From the NCBI RefSeq assembly GCF_035917975.1, contig NZ_CP109130.1:2852001-2916000 (forward strand): 64,000 bases of DNA. The letters are read 5' to 3'. The notes below the pieces were generated by a model that made no database searches, was not told the DNA's origin, and was given only the letters and a program-made list of their open reading frames with translations. This DNA comes from Streptosporangium sp. NBC_01756 (GTDB taxonomy: Bacteria; Actinomycetota; Actinomycetes; Streptosporangiales; Streptosporangiaceae). Shown piece after piece: positions 33,504 to 42,629 of the stretch. Both the position numbers and the translations under genes were made by a program. Position 1 is the stretch's first letter, and every line of letters starts with the position of its first letter.

Positions 33504-34151
33504 TCAGCCGATGCCGGGGCCGACCCGCTCCAGCACCCGCAGCGAGCCCACCCGCCTGATCTCCCTGAACGCCCCGGAGGCGAGGACCCGCTGGTAGACG
33601 CGGTAAGGGGCCTGCCCTCCCGTCGCGGGGTCGGGGTAGATGTCGTGGAAGACCAGCGCGCCGCCCGGCATGACGTGCGGCGCCCATCCCTCGTAGTCCT
33701 TGGTCACCGGCTCGTCCGAGTGGCCGCCGTCGATGAAGAGCATGGCCAGCGGGGTGTTCCAGAGCCGTGCGACCTGCTCCGACCTGCCGACGATCGCGAT
33801 GACCTCGTCCTCGAGCCCCGCGGCGGCGATGGTGGCGCGGAAGGTGGGCAGCGAGTCCATCTTGCCGAAGCGGGGATCCATCAGCGTGGGGTCGTGGTGC
33901 GCCCAGCCCGGCTGGATCTCCTCCGAGCCGCGGTGATGGTCCACGGTCAGCACCACGGAACCGGCCTGCCTGGCCCCCGCCCCGAGGTAGACGGCGGACT
34001 TCCCGCAGTAGGTGCCGATCTCGCAGATCGGCCCGCGCGGGCCGTACGCGACCGCGGTCTCGAACAGCGCGAGACCCTCCTCGTGGGGCATGAAACCCTT
34101 GGCGTGCTGGGCCGCGTGCAGCAGGTCGGCGGGCATGGTCGGGGTGCTCAT
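33504..34151 (-). CDS. Class I SAM-dependent methyltransferase (Methyltransf_24)
   Basis: A 215-residue methyltransferase with CEIGTYCGKSAVYLGAGARQ (motif I, about 43-62), TVDHHRGSEEIQPGW and LFIDGGHSDEPVTKDYEGW. The double-His and Asp residues in these loops are typical of a metal-influenced, O-methyltransferase-like group seen beside sugar-modifying genes. It converges on the PKS gene and is divergent from the PPOX gene, so it is not obviously part of the PKS operon. Substrate unknown. Confidence 0.87.
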   Translation of the reverse strand: MSTPTMPADLLHAAQHAKGFMPHEEGLALFETAVAYGPRGPICEIGTYCGKSAVYLGAGARQAGSVVLTVDHHRGSEEIQPGWAHHDPTLMDPRFGKMDSLPTFRATIAAAGLEDEVIAIVGRSEQVARLWNTPLAMLFIDGGHSDEPVTKDYEGWAPHVMPGGALVFHDIYPDPATGGQAPYRVYQRVLASGAFREIRRVGSLRVLERVGPGIG

Positions 34152-34228
34152 GCGGGCAGCCTATCCAGACCGAACAATATTCCGAACGACCCTTGCCCGC
34201 CCCTATGCAACATGTTCTACTTTGCACC

Positions 34229-34693
34229 GTGAACCAGCGCGCCCGCATCGTGATGACCGAGGACGAGATCACCGCCTTCATCGGCAGATCACGCAAGCTC
34301 CAGCTCGGCACGGTCAACCCCGACGGAACGCCGCACCTGGTCACCATGTTCTACGGGCTGACCGAGGGCCGGATCTCGTTCTGGACGTACGGCAAGGCGC
34401 AGAAGGCCCTCAACATCCGGCGGGACGCCCGGGTGAGCTGCCTGATCGAGGCCGGGGAGGAATACTCCGAGCTGCGCGGCGTCCTGATGTACGGCACGGC
34501 ACTGCGGATCGACGACTCCGAGGGGGTGCTGCGGGTCGGCATGGACGTCGCCCGCCGGATGGCGGGTATGCCCGACGCCGAGGAGCTCCTCACGGAGTAC
34601 GTCGCCTACACCGGCCGCAAGCGGGTCGCTTTCGTGGTGGAGCCCGGTCGGGTGATCTCATGGGATCACCGTAAGCTCGCCACCACGGGATAG
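34229..34693 (+). CDS. PPOX-class (F420/flavin split-barrel) oxidoreductase
   Basis: A 154-residue split beta-barrel protein with RKLQLGTVNPDGTPHLVTMF and YGKAQKALNIRRDARVSCLI, the pattern of PPOX-type F420- or FMN-dependent reductases. I chose GTG at 34229; there is no ribosome-binding site but a TACTTT element lies about 8-12 bases upstream, fitting a leaderless transcript. ATG at 34253 is an alternative. It is followed at once by ferredoxin and alcohol dehydrogenase genes. Confidence 0.82.
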   Translation: MNQRARIVMTEDEITAFIGRSRKLQLGTVNPDGTPHLVTMFYGLTEGRISFWTYGKAQKALNIRRDARVSCLIEAGEEYSELRGVLMYGTALRIDDSEGVLRVGMDVARRMAGMPDAEELLTEYVAYTGRKRVAFVVEPGRVISWDHRKLATTG

Positions 34694-34702
34694 GAGGCCC
34701 AC

Positions 34703-34897
34703 ATGAAGATCAAAGTCGACTATCCGGTGTGCGAGGCCAACGCGGTCTGCATGGGACTCGCCCCGGAGGTCTTCGAGCTCGACGACGACGACCAGCTGCA
34801 CGTGCTGCTGCCGGAACCGCCGCCGGAAATGATGGACCGCGTCCGGCACGCCGTGCGGTCCTGTCCCAAAGCCGCCCTCTCCCTTGAGGAGAACTAG
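34703..34897 (+). CDS. 3Fe-4S type ferredoxin
   Basis: A 64-residue electron carrier. Cys10 and Cys16 (CEANAVC, C-x5-C) and Cys54 followed by Pro give the three-ligand pattern of 3Fe-4S ferredoxins that usually serve P450s or oxidoreductases. The EVFELDDDDQL segment is also typical. It starts 9 bases after the PPOX stop with TAGGAGG and its own stop TAG overlaps the ribosome-binding site of the next gene. Confidence 0.93.
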   Translation: MKIKVDYPVCEANAVCMGLAPEVFELDDDDQLHVLLPEPPPEMMDRVRHAVRSCPKAALSLEEN

Positions 34898-34906
34898 GAG
34901 GACCCC

Positions 34907-35992
34907 ATGCGTGGTGCGCTTCTGCATGCCGTCGGCGACGACAAGCTCGACATCCGCGATGACTTCACCCTCGCGCCGACAGGTCCGACGGACGTCCGGG
35001 TCAAGATCAGGGCGACCGGCGTCTGCCACTCCGACCTGTCAGTGATCAGCGGCGTACTGCCCATGCCGCTCCCCGTCATCCCCGGGCACGAGGGCGCGGG
35101 TGAGGTCGTCGAGGTCGGCGACCACGTCACCTCGGTCCAGCCCGGCGACCACGTCATCGTCAACTGGACCCCGGCCTGCGGAAGCTGCGCGAACTGCCTG
35201 GTGAACCAGCCCTACCTGTGCATGACCTACATGATGGACAGCTTCGTCAACGCCCGGTTCCGCTACGGCGGCGACACCCCGGCGTTCGGCATGGCCGGCT
35301 GCGGCACCTGGGCCGAGGAGATCGTCGTGCCCTGGCAGGGAGCGATCAAAGTCGACCCCGCGGTGCCCTACGAGGCGGCGGCGCTGATCGGCTGCGGCAT
35401 CACCACCGGGGTCGGCGCGGCGCTCAACACCGCCCGGGTGAAGGCCGGTTCGACCGTCGCGGTGGTCGGCGCCGGCGGCATCGGCCTGTCCATCATCCAG
35501 GGGGCCCGCATCTCCGGCGCGACCACGATCCTGGCGGTCGACCCGCTTGAGTCCAAGCACGCGCTGGCCAAGAAGGTCGGCGCCACCCACGCCGTCACCC
35601 CCGACCAGCTCAAGGACGCGATCGGGTCGCTGACCGGCGGCAGGGGGTTCGACTACGGCTTCGAGGCCGTCGGCAAGTCCGCCGCCATCATGACCGCCTG
35701 GCAGGCCACCCGCCGCGGCGGCGACATGATCGTGGTGGGCGCGGGCGCGATGGACGACATCGTCCCGTTGAGCGCCTTCAACCTGCTGTTCGAGGGCAAG
35801 AACATCCTGAGCTCGATGTACGGCGGGGCGGACGTCCGCCGCGACTTCCCGTTCTTCGCCGAGCTCTACAAGGCGGGCAAGCTCGACCTGGAGAGCATGA
35901 TCAGCTCCCGCATCAGGCTCTCCGACCTCAACGACGCCGTGGCCGCGCTGAAGAGCGGCGAGGTCCTGCGCCAGATCGTCGTCATGGACTAG
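34907..35992 (+). CDS. Zinc-dependent alcohol dehydrogenase (class III/NDMA-type)
   Basis: A 361-residue medium-chain dehydrogenase. Catalytic zinc ligands lie in GVCHSD and GHEGAGEVV; the structural zinc site is CGSCANCLVNQPYLC; the Rossmann motif is VVGAGGIGLSIIQGA. Co-localisation with a 3Fe-4S ferredoxin and an F420/PPOX protein suggests a non-exchanging, externally re-oxidised enzyme such as the NDMA/mycofactocin-linked dehydrogenases, though no mycofactocin genes are in the window. ATG with AGGAGG five bases upstream. Confidence 0.9.
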   Translation: MRGALLHAVGDDKLDIRDDFTLAPTGPTDVRVKIRATGVCHSDLSVISGVLPMPLPVIPGHEGAGEVVEVGDHVTSVQPGDHVIVNWTPACGSCANCLVNQPYLCMTYMMDSFVNARFRYGGDTPAFGMAGCGTWAEEIVVPWQGAIKVDPAVPYEAAALIGCGITTGVGAALNTARVKAGSTVAVVGAGGIGLSIIQGARISGATTILAVDPLESKHALAKKVGATHAVTPDQLKDAIGSLTGGRGFDYGFEAVGKSAAIMTAWQATRRGGDMIVVGAGAMDDIVPLSAFNLLFEGKNILSSMYGGADVRRDFPFFAELYKAGKLDLESMISSRIRLSDLNDAVAALKSGEVLRQIVVMD

Positions 35993-36009
35993 CGACCCGC
36001 TTCCAGCCG

Positions 36010-36051
36010 GGGAGCCGGTCCGTCCCACCGCGGCGGGACGGACCGGCTCCC
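36010..36051. terminator. Strong bidirectional hairpin between convergent genes
   Basis: A perfect 17-bp inverted repeat (36010-36026 with 36035-36051, 8-base loop) starts GGGAGCCGGTCC. It lies between the alcohol dehydrogenase stop (35992) and the isomerase stop (36071), so it can end both transcripts. It is followed by an 11-bp direct repeat GTCCGGTTTCA x2 reaching into the isomerase stop codon. Confidence 0.8.
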
Positions 36052-36070
36052 GTCCGGTTTCAGTCCGGTT

Positions 36071-37078
36071 TCAGTCCGAGGAGAAGGCGGCGTCGAAGGA
36101 GGCGGTCGGCGGGGTGATGGCGTTGAGCCTGCGGATCACGCCCAGTGCCTCGGGGGCGCCGTCCAGCCGGTCCATGCCGGCGTCCTCCCACTCGATCGAG
36201 ATCGGCCCGGCGTAGCCGATGGAGTTCAGTGCCCGGAAGCAGTCCTCCCACGGCACGTCGCCGCGGCCGGTGGACACGAAGTCCCAGCCGCGCCGCAGGT
36301 CGGCCCAGGGCAGGTGGGAGGCCAGCCGGCCGCGGCGGCCGTCGCCGGTGCGGACCTTGGCGTCCTTGCAGTCGACGTGGTAGATCCGGTCGGCGAAGTC
36401 CAGGATGAACCCGACCGGGTCCAGCTCCTGCCAGACCATGTGGGACGGGTCCCAGTTCAGCCCGAACGCCGGCCGGTGCCCGATCGCCTCCAGGGTGCGC
36501 ACCGTGGTGTGGTAGTCGTAGGCGATCTCGCTGGGGTGCACCTCGTGGGCGAAGCGGACCCCGACCTCGTCGAAGACGTCCAGGATCGGGTTCCACCGGT
36601 CGGCGAAGTCGGCGTAGCCGTCCTCGATCATCGACGGCGGCACCGGGGGGAACATCGCCACGGTGTGCCAGATGGAGGAGCCGGTGAAGCCGACCACGGT
36701 GTCCACGCCGAGCAGGGCGGCGGCGCGGGCGGTGTTCTTGATCTCTTCGGCGGCTGCCTGCCGTACCCGCTCGGGCTCGCCGTCGCCCCAGATGCGGGCC
36801 GGCAGGATGGCCTGGTGGCGGGCGTCGATGGGGTGGTCGCAGACCGCCTGGCCGACCAGGTGGTTGGAGACGGCCCACACCTTGAGGTTGTGCTTGGCCA
36901 GCACCTCGCGTTTGCGATCGACGTAGGAGTCGTCGGACAGGGCCTTGTCGACCTCGAAGTGGTCACCCCAGCAGGCGATCTCCAGGCCGTCGTAGCCCCA
37001 CTCGGCGGCCAGCCGGCATACCTCCTCGAACGGCAGGTCGGCCCACTGGCCGGTGAACAGCGTGATGGGTCGGGTCAC
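36071..37078 (-). CDS. Sugar phosphate isomerase/epimerase (AP-endonuclease 2 fold)
   Basis: A 335-residue TIM-barrel metal enzyme of the IolE/xylose-isomerase-like group. Metal-ligand stretches: [51 protein letters not shown] and ISIEWED. GTG at 37078 overlaps the upstream oxidoreductase stop by GTGA and GGAGGA precedes it. Last in the sugar-import operon; likely acts on a keto-sugar or inositol intermediate made by the neighbouring dehydrogenase. Confidence 0.9.
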   Translation of the reverse strand: MTRPITLFTGQWADLPFEEVCRLAAEWGYDGLEIACWGDHFEVDKALSDDSYVDRKREVLAKHNLKVWAVSNHLVGQAVCDHPIDARHQAILPARIWGDGEPERVRQAAAEEIKNTARAAALLGVDTVVGFTGSSIWHTVAMFPPVPPSMIEDGYADFADRWNPILDVFDEVGVRFAHEVHPSEIAYDYHTTVRTLEAIGHRPAFGLNWDPSHMVWQELDPVGFILDFADRIYHVDCKDAKVRTGDGRRGRLASHLPWADLRRGWDFVSTGRGDVPWEDCFRALNSIGYAGPISIEWEDAGMDRLDGAPEALGVIRRLNAITPPTASFDAAFSSD

Positions 37079-38262
37079 GATTCCTCCACAGGGGTGAAAC
37101 GGCTGCCGTCGGCGGCGCTGGCCTCGACCGCGGCCAGCACGCGCTGCACCCGCAGGCCGTCGGCGAACGACGGCGAGGGGGCGGCGCCGGCGGCGATCGC
37201 CTCGATGAAGTCCTTCACCTCGTGGGTGAAGGTGTGCTCGTAGCCGAGGCCGTGACCGGGCGGCCACCAGGCGGCGGCGTAGGGATGGTCGGCCTCGGTC
37301 ACGATGACCCGCCGGAAACCGGCCTCGGCGGCGGGCAGGGTGTGGTCGTGGAACCACAGCTCGTTCATCGCCTCGAAGTCGAAGGCCAGGCTGCCGGCCG
37401 AGCCGTTGACCTCGATGCGCAGCGCGTTCTTGCGGCCGGTGGCGAACCGGGTCGCCTCGAACACCCCCACCGCGCCGCCGCTGAAACGGGCGGTGAACAG
37501 CGCGGCGTCGTCGACGTCGACCGCACCCGTCTCCGCGGTACGGCTGCCGCCGGACAGGCCCGAGGAGGCCTCGGCCAGCGGCCGCCGGGTGACGAAGGTC
37601 TCGGTCAGCGCCGAGACGCCGGTCAGCTGCTGGCCGGTGATGAACTGGGCGGTGTCGATGATGTGCGCGCCGATGTCGCCCAGCGCGCCTGAGCCCGCCT
37701 TGTCCTTCTGCAGCCGCCACACCAGCGGGAAGTCCGGGTCGGCGATCCAGTCCTGGAGATACTGGGCGCGGACGTGGTGCAGCCTGCCCAGGCGTCCTTC
37801 GGCGATCCACTGGCGGGCCAGCGCGAGGGCGGGCACCCGCCGGTAGTTGAAGGCGACCATGGCGTGCACGCCCCGGGACGCGGCGCGTTCGGCGGCCTTG
37901 GCCATCGCCTCGGCCTCGGCCACGGTGTTGGCCAGCGGCTTCTCGCAGATGACGTGCTTGCCGGCCTCCAGCGCGGCGATCGCGATCTCGGCGTGCGAGT
38001 CGCCCGGCGTGCAGATGTCGACCACCTGCACGTCGTCCCGGGCGATCAGCTCCCGCCAGTCGGTCTCGGCCGCCGCCCAGCCCAGGTCGCGCGCCGCCAC
38101 GGCGGTGGCCTCCGCCGACCGCCCGCCCACGACCGCCATCACCGGCCGGTACGGCAGGTCGAAGAAGGCCGACACGCTGCGCCACGCCTGTGAGTGCACC
38201 CGTCCCATGAACGCGTATCCGACCATGCCGATCCCCAGTGTCGGCCTGTCGTCTGCCGCCAT
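37075..38262 (-). CDS. Gfo/Idh/MocA family NAD(P)-dependent oxidoreductase
   Basis: A 395-residue sugar or inositol dehydrogenase. Rossmann motif [18 protein letters not shown] (residues 10-27), [13 protein letters not shown], and the family motif [15 protein letters not shown] with the catalytic Lys; the second catalytic region is [19 protein letters not shown] at 38262 shares one base with the binding-protein stop. Together with the epimerase it forms the catabolic part of the operon. Confidence 0.92.
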   Translation of the reverse strand: MAADDRPTLGIGMVGYAFMGRVHSQAWRSVSAFFDLPYRPVMAVVGGRSAEATAVAARDLGWAAAETDWRELIARDDVQVVDICTPGDSHAEIAIAALEAGKHVICEKPLANTVAEAEAMAKAAERAASRGVHAMVAFNYRRVPALALARQWIAEGRLGRLHHVRAQYLQDWIADPDFPLVWRLQKDKAGSGALGDIGAHIIDTAQFITGQQLTGVSALTETFVTRRPLAEASSGLSGGSRTAETGAVDVDDAALFTARFSGGAVGVFEATRFATGRKNALRIEVNGSAGSLAFDFEAMNELWFHDHTLPAAEAGFRRVIVTEADHPYAAAWWPPGHGLGYEHTFTHEVKDFIEAIAAGAAPSPSFADGLRVQRVLAAVEASAADGSRFTPVEES

Positions 38263-39326
38263 CAGGATTCGAATCCGAGCGGAAGGTACTCGGCGACGTT
38301 GTCCTTGGTGATGGTCTCCGACGCCAGCGTGATCGACTGCGGCACCTGCTTCTCCAGCAGGTCGCTCATCCCCTTGCCCTGCGCGACCAACCGCGCCAGC
38401 TTGATCGCCGAAGAGGCCATGGTGGGACTGTAGGTCACTGTGGCCTCCAGCACCCCGCTGCCGGACTGGATGTCGCGCATCGCGTTCGCCGACCCGGCCC
38501 CGCCGACCATGAAGAACTCGCTGCGCCCGGCCTCCTTGACCGCGGCCAGCACCCCGATCCCCTGGTCGTCGTCGTGGTTCCAGATCGCGTCGATCTTCTT
38601 GTGCGCCTGCAGCAGGTTGCTGGTCACCTTGGTGCCCGACTCCACGGTGAACTGCGCGTCCTGCTGCGCCGTCACCGTGAACCCGAACGTCTTGAGCGCG
38701 TCGGCGAACCCCTTGCTCCGGTCCTGGGTCAACGGCAGCGTCGCGATGCCCTGAATCTCCAGGATCACCGGGTCGGCCACCCCCTTGTCCTTCAGCTTCT
38801 TGCCGATGTAGGTACCCGCCGCCACGCCCATGCCGTAGTTGTCGCCGCCGATCCAGGTACGGTACGACAGCTTGTCGGGGAACACCCGGTCCAGGTTGAT
38901 CACCGGGATGCCCGCGTCGCTGGCCTGCCTGGCGATCTGGTTGAGCTGCTGGCCGTCGTTCGGCAGGATCACCAGGGCCGACACCTTCGCCGCGATCAGC
39001 GACTCCACCGCCGAGATCTGCGCGTTGATGTCGTTGGTCGGCTCGACCGGCTTGAACTCCACATCGGTGTACTGCTTGGCCGCGGCCTCGGCGTTCTTGG
39101 CGATCGCGGCGATCCAGCCGTGGTCGGCCGCCGGGGCCGAGAACCCGATGACGACCTTCTCGCCGGGGGTGTCGTTACCGCCGGTCGGCGCCGGGGCCGG
39201 CGCCGAGGCCGCCGTGGTCGGCGAGGCGGCCGGCTCGTTGCTGGTGCAGGCGCTGACCAGCGCACCGGCGCCGAGGACTGCTCCGCCGACAAGGAAACCC
39301 CGGCGGGCGAGCGGGTTGGCTGACAT
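38262..39326 (-). CDS. Ribose/xylose-type sugar-binding lipoprotein
   Basis: A 354-residue periplasmic-binding-protein-like receptor (type I fold). The N-terminus has [21 protein letters not shown]: a twin-arginine pair and a lipobox ending at Cys27, so Tat-exported lipoprotein is likely. The mature part has [20 protein letters not shown] and [20 protein letters not shown], typical of CUT2 receptors. It sits between the permease and the oxidoreductase genes. Confidence 0.93.
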   Translation of the reverse strand: MSANPLARRGFLVGGAVLGAGALVSACTSNEPAASPTTAASAPAPAPTGGNDTPGEKVVIGFSAPAADHGWIAAIAKNAEAAAKQYTDVEFKPVEPTNDINAQISAVESLIAAKVSALVILPNDGQQLNQIARQASDAGIPVINLDRVFPDKLSYRTWIGGDNYGMGVAAGTYIGKKLKDKGVADPVILEIQGIATLPLTQDRSKGFADALKTFGFTVTAQQDAQFTVESGTKVTSNLLQAHKKIDAIWNHDDDQGIGVLAAVKEAGRSEFFMVGGAGSANAMRDIQSGSGVLEATVTYSPTMASSAIKLARLVAQGKGMSDLLEKQVPQSITLASETITKDNVAEYLPLGFES

Positions 39327-39357
39327 GTGTTTCTCCTCGCGGAATGGGGGGTGAAAA

Positions 39358-40449
39358 TCAGGTCCGGAAAGTGAGGGAACGGCGCTGCAGCAGTACGGCC
39401 ACCACGATGATCAGCCCCTTGGCGATCAACTGGTCGCTGGTGTTGAGCCCGTTGAGGATGAACAGATTCGTGATCACCGTGAAGATCAGCAGGCCCAGGA
39501 TCGAGCCGATGATCGAGCCCCGTCCCCCGGTCAGCAACGTGCCACCGATGATCACCGCGGCGATCGCGTCCAGCTCGTACAGGTCCCCGTGGGTGGACGA
39601 TCCCGTCGTGGTCCGCGCCATGATCAGCACTGCCGCGATCCCGCAGCACAGCCCCGACAGCGCGTACAGCCACATCGTGTGCCTGCGCACGTCGATGCCG
39701 GCCAGCCGGGCCGCCTCGGGATTGCCGCCGACGGCGTAGGTGCGCCGGCCGAACGTGGTGCGGTTCAGCACCACCCACCCGGCCACCACCACCAGCGCGA
39801 ACACGTACACCAGCAGCGGCAGGCCCAGCACCCGGGTGGTCGACAGCGCCACGATCGCCTCGTTGCCCTGCTGCACCAGCTGCGTGCGGCGGTCCGACAT
39901 CCGCTGCGCCAGTCCCCGGGCGGCCACCAGCATCGCCAGCGTCGCGATGAACGGCACCATCCGCCCGTAGGAGACCAGCAGGCCGTTGACCAGCCCCGCG
40001 CCCGCGCCGACCAGCACCGCGCACACGATCATGACCAGCGGCCCGTAGGCCTGGGTGGCCAGCGTGGTCGCCCACACCGACGCCAGTGCCATCACCGCGC
40101 CCACCGACAGGTCGATCCCACCGCCGATGATCACGAATGTCGCACCCACCGTGATCACCCCGATCGTCGCCGCCAGCGCCAGGATGCTCACCAGGTTGGA
40201 GGTGCTGGCGAAGGTGTCGGGCACGGTCACCAGCCCGACCAGCGCCAGCAGCACCAGGGCCGCCACCAGTCCCAGATGCGGGATCTCGGCCAGCCTGGTC
40301 AGCGGACCGGCGCTCGCGACCGGCTTGCGCCCCGCCGCCCGGCCATGCTCCCCGGCCGGGGAGGCGCCCCCGATCCGGTCGCGCTCGCCGGCCGGGGGGT
40401 CCACGGCGTCCACCGGGGTCGCCGGAGCCCGGCCTTGCGGATCGGTCAC
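39358..40449 (-). CDS. CUT2 sugar ABC transporter permease (RbsC-like)
   Basis: A 363-residue multi-span permease with VIIGGGIDLSVGAVMALASV, RRTYAVGGNPEAARLAGIDV and VIIGGTLLTGGRGSIIGSIL, the three conserved segments of RbsC/XylH permeases. The first 55 residues are a polar cytoplasmic extension. GTG at 40449 overlaps the ATPase stop by GTGA. Confidence 0.93.
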   Translation of the reverse strand: MTDPQGRAPATPVDAVDPPAGERDRIGGASPAGEHGRAAGRKPVASAGPLTRLAEIPHLGLVAALVLLALVGLVTVPDTFASTSNLVSILALAATIGVITVGATFVIIGGGIDLSVGAVMALASVWATTLATQAYGPLVMIVCAVLVGAGAGLVNGLLVSYGRMVPFIATLAMLVAARGLAQRMSDRRTQLVQQGNEAIVALSTTRVLGLPLLVYVFALVVVAGWVVLNRTTFGRRTYAVGGNPEAARLAGIDVRRHTMWLYALSGLCCGIAAVLIMARTTTGSSTHGDLYELDAIAAVIIGGTLLTGGRGSIIGSILGLLIFTVITNLFILNGLNTSDQLIAKGLIIVVAVLLQRRSLTFRT

Positions 40450-41954
40450 AGCGCGCTCCCTTCCATGATCATGTCAAGCACTCGATGTTCGTCCAGGTCG
40501 CGGGCGTCTCCCTGGTGGATGACCGTCCCCTCGCGGATGACCAGGACCCGGTCGGCCAGCCCCAGCACCTCGGGCACCTCGCTGGAGACCAGCACCACCC
40601 CGATGCCCTCGTCGGCCAGCCCGCGGATCACCGCGTACAGCTCCGCGCGGGCGCCCACGTCGACACCCCGGGTGGGCTCGTCCAGCAGCAGCAGGTTGCG
40701 GCCGTTGAGCAGCCAGCGCGCCAGCACGGCCTTCTGCTGGTTCCCCCCGGACAGCGTCCTGATCGGCCGGTCCGGATCGCCCGGCCGGATGTCCAGCCGC
40801 TCGACGAGGGCACGCGCGTCCTCGGCCTCACGACGCCGGTCCAGCCAGCCGAACCGGGAGTATCCGCCGAGGTTGGCCAGCGAGATGTTGCGGGTCACGC
40901 TCTGGTCCAGCAGCAACGCCTGCGCCTTGCGCTCTTCGGGGGCCAGGCCCATGCCCAGGCGCACGGTCTGGGCCGTGCCGCCGTGCCGTACCGGCCGTCC
41001 CTCCAGCACGACGGTCCCGGAGAACCGGCGCGCGCCGTAGATCGCCTCGATGATCTCCGAGCGGCCCGAACCGACCAGCCCGGCCAGCCCGACGATCTCC
41101 CCCGCCCGCACGCCGAAGGACACGTCGGCGAACACGCCCGGGACGGTGAGACCCTCGACGCGCAGCACCTCCTCGCCCGTCGCGGGGCCCTCGCGGCGGG
41201 GCGGGAAGACATGCTCGACGCTGCGGCCGGTCATCAGCGAGACCACCTCGGAGGTCGGGGTGTCGCGGGCCGGCAGGCCCACCGCCACCGTGCGGCCGTC
41301 CTTGAGCACCGTCACCCGGTCACCGATCTGCCGGATCTCCTCCAGCCGGTGCGAGATGTAGATCACCGCCACCCCCTGGGCGGTCAGCTCCCGGATGATC
41401 CGGAACAGGTTGGCCACCTCGTCGTGGGCCAGCGCCGCCGACGGCTCGTCCATGACGATCAACCGGGTGTCGTGCGACAGCGCCCGTGCCATGCTGACCA
41501 CCTGCTTGGCGGCCGGCGACAGCCGCCCCACCTCCGTGTTCGGCCGGATCTCCGGGTGCCCCAGCCGGGCCAGCAGCCCACGCGCCGCCCGGGCTGTCTG
41601 CCCCTGGTTGACGAACCCCAGCCGGGACGGCTCGTGGCCCAGGAAGATGTTCTCGGCCACGCTCAGCCCGTCGACCAGGTCGAGCTCCTGGTAGATCGTG
41701 GAGATGCCCGACCGGATCGCGGAGATCGGGCTGCTCAGCCGGACCTGCTCGCCGTCCAGGGTGATGGTGCCCTCGTCCGGCTGGTGCGCCCCCGCGAGGA
41801 CCTTGATCAGGGTCGACTTGCCCGCGCCGTTCTGGCCGAGCAGGCAGTGCACCTCTCCGGTACGGACGTCGAGATCGACACCGTCCAGGGCGCGCACGCC
41901 GGGAAACTGCTTGACGATGCCCTTCATCAGCAACAGGGGACTGCCTTCGGACAT
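40446..41954 (-). CDS. CUT2 sugar ABC transporter ATP-binding protein (RbsA-like, two ATPase domains)
   Basis: A 502-residue fused ATPase. First domain: Walker A GQNGAGKSTLIK, signature LSPAAKQVVSMARAL (a divergent signature, usual for CUT2), Walker B LIVMDEPSAAL. Second domain: a degenerate Walker A GLVGSGRSEII, signature LSGGNQQKAVLARWL and LLLLDEPTRGVDVGA. I prefer ATG 41954 because GCGAGG precedes it; ATG 41975 is also possible and overlaps a TGA of an upstream frame. First gene of the importer operon. Confidence 0.92.
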   Translation of the reverse strand: MSEGSPLLLMKGIVKQFPGVRALDGVDLDVRTGEVHCLLGQNGAGKSTLIKVLAGAHQPDEGTITLDGEQVRLSSPISAIRSGISTIYQELDLVDGLSVAENIFLGHEPSRLGFVNQGQTARAARGLLARLGHPEIRPNTEVGRLSPAAKQVVSMARALSHDTRLIVMDEPSAALAHDEVANLFRIIRELTAQGVAVIYISHRLEEIRQIGDRVTVLKDGRTVAVGLPARDTPTSEVVSLMTGRSVEHVFPPRREGPATGEEVLRVEGLTVPGVFADVSFGVRAGEIVGLAGLVGSGRSEIIEAIYGARRFSGTVVLEGRPVRHGGTAQTVRLGMGLAPEERKAQALLLDQSVTRNISLANLGGYSRFGWLDRRREAEDARALVERLDIRPGDPDRPIRTLSGGNQQKAVLARWLLNGRNLLLLDEPTRGVDVGARAELYAVIRGLADEGIGVVLVSSEVPEVLGLADRVLVIREGTVIHQGDARDLDEHRVLDMIMEGSAL

Positions 41955-41971
41955 GAGGCCTCGCTGGTTGG

Positions 41972-42130
41972 TCATGGTTGCCGAACAAACGTGATCGCTG
42001 CCACGCCGGTCACGTCGGCGTCGGCGCCGGGTTCCGACGGCACGACGGGCAGGTCGCCCGTTGCCAGGGGCGGCGGCCGGCGGTAGGCGACTCTTCTGAT
42101 CTCCGCGACCTGGTCCAGCACGGCCACGAG
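41972..42130 (-). pseudogene. Remnant resembling the C-terminus of a ROK-family regulator
   Basis: A minus-strand frame ends with VRDGLVAVLDQVAEIRRVAY and then a VVPSEPGADADVTGVAAI segment before TGA at 41972-41974. The 'VVPS..GADA...GAA' end is like the tail of ROK repressors, which often head sugar operons. No start, HTH or sugar-kinase motifs survive upstream. Judged by eye on about 50 residues; a small unrelated ORF cannot be excluded. Confidence 0.33.
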
Positions 42131-42277
42131 TCCGTCGCGCACTCGGCACGCGACCGTGCCCGCTCCTGCGGGAGCCGGAGTGGCGCGGCCTGGTGGGGGT
42201 GCTCCGGCCGGGCGGAAATGCGCTTCACAACGCCTCCGTGTTCGGAGTTGGTTGTGCAGAAGCTAACCCCCTTCTGC

Positions 42278-42303
42278 TTGGCTTGTGAAGACCTTTTAGC
42301 CAA
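42278..42303. promoter_or_regulatory. Inverted repeat in the sugar-importer promoter region
   Basis: TTGGCT (42278-42283) and AGCCAA (42298-42303) form a 6-bp inverted repeat with a 14-base spacer in an AT-rich stretch about 320 bp before the ATPase gene. Position suggests an operator or promoter element for the importer operon. Confidence 0.35.
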
Positions 42304-42307
42304 CAGT

Positions 42308-42343
42308 TCGCCGACTTTTGCATATTTCCGCAAAAGTCGGCGA
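42308..42343. repeat. Perfect 14-bp inverted repeat (36-bp palindrome)
   Basis: TCGCCGACTTTTGC (42308-42321) pairs perfectly with GCAAAAGTCGGCGA (42330-42343) around an 8-base AT-rich loop. No T-run follows on either side. It lies at the upstream edge of the importer promoter region and could be a cruciform, a large operator or an old mobile-element trace. Confidence 0.9.
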
Positions 42344-42375
42344 GCTCGGCCGATTGGTCCAGGCGGTGGGCCGGC

Positions 42376-42441
42376 TCACCCGGTGAGCTTCCACCGCTGG
42401 CCGGTGCCGGTCCCGCAGGTCCACTGGATGACCAGCGCGCC
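42376..42441 (-). pseudogene. Tail of a ricin-type beta-trefoil lectin domain
   Basis: The minus frame reads ALVIQWTCGTGTGQRWKLTG then TGA at 42376-42378. This has the QxW motif (QRW) and closing strand of ricin-B repeats. Upstream in the same frame is a TAA, so only about 21 residues remain. Confidence 0.55.
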
Positions 42442-42629
42442 TTACCCGCCGATGTGCGGTGCGCGTGCGGCGGAGGAGCCGTCTCGGATCACTTCACCGG
42501 TGAGATTGCCGTTGGCCCCCGAACCCAGGAAAACGATGATTTTGGCCACATCGTCGGAGGTGGAGAGCCTGCGGCTCGGCGTGGCGGCGGCGAGCGTGCT
42601 CACGATCAGCGTCGTGGTGTGGGCGGCCT
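42442..42629 (-). pseudogene. C-terminal fragment of a short-chain dehydrogenase
   Basis: The minus frame contains TSDDVAKIIVFLGSGANGNL and TGEVIRDGSSA, then TAA at 42442-42444. This is the standard end of bacterial SDR proteins (DVA..V.FL.S..ngn.TGevi.vdGG). The cofactor-binding and YxxxK parts are missing, and the fragment abuts the stop of the MarR gene. Confidence 0.6.

Noticed and set aside
28825..34347. 1,840-codon open frame on the minus strand
   Set aside because: It is the antisense shadow of the PKS, UnbU-like gene and neighbours. The product is Arg/Gly/Pro-rich with no domain, and it merges several real genes on both strands.
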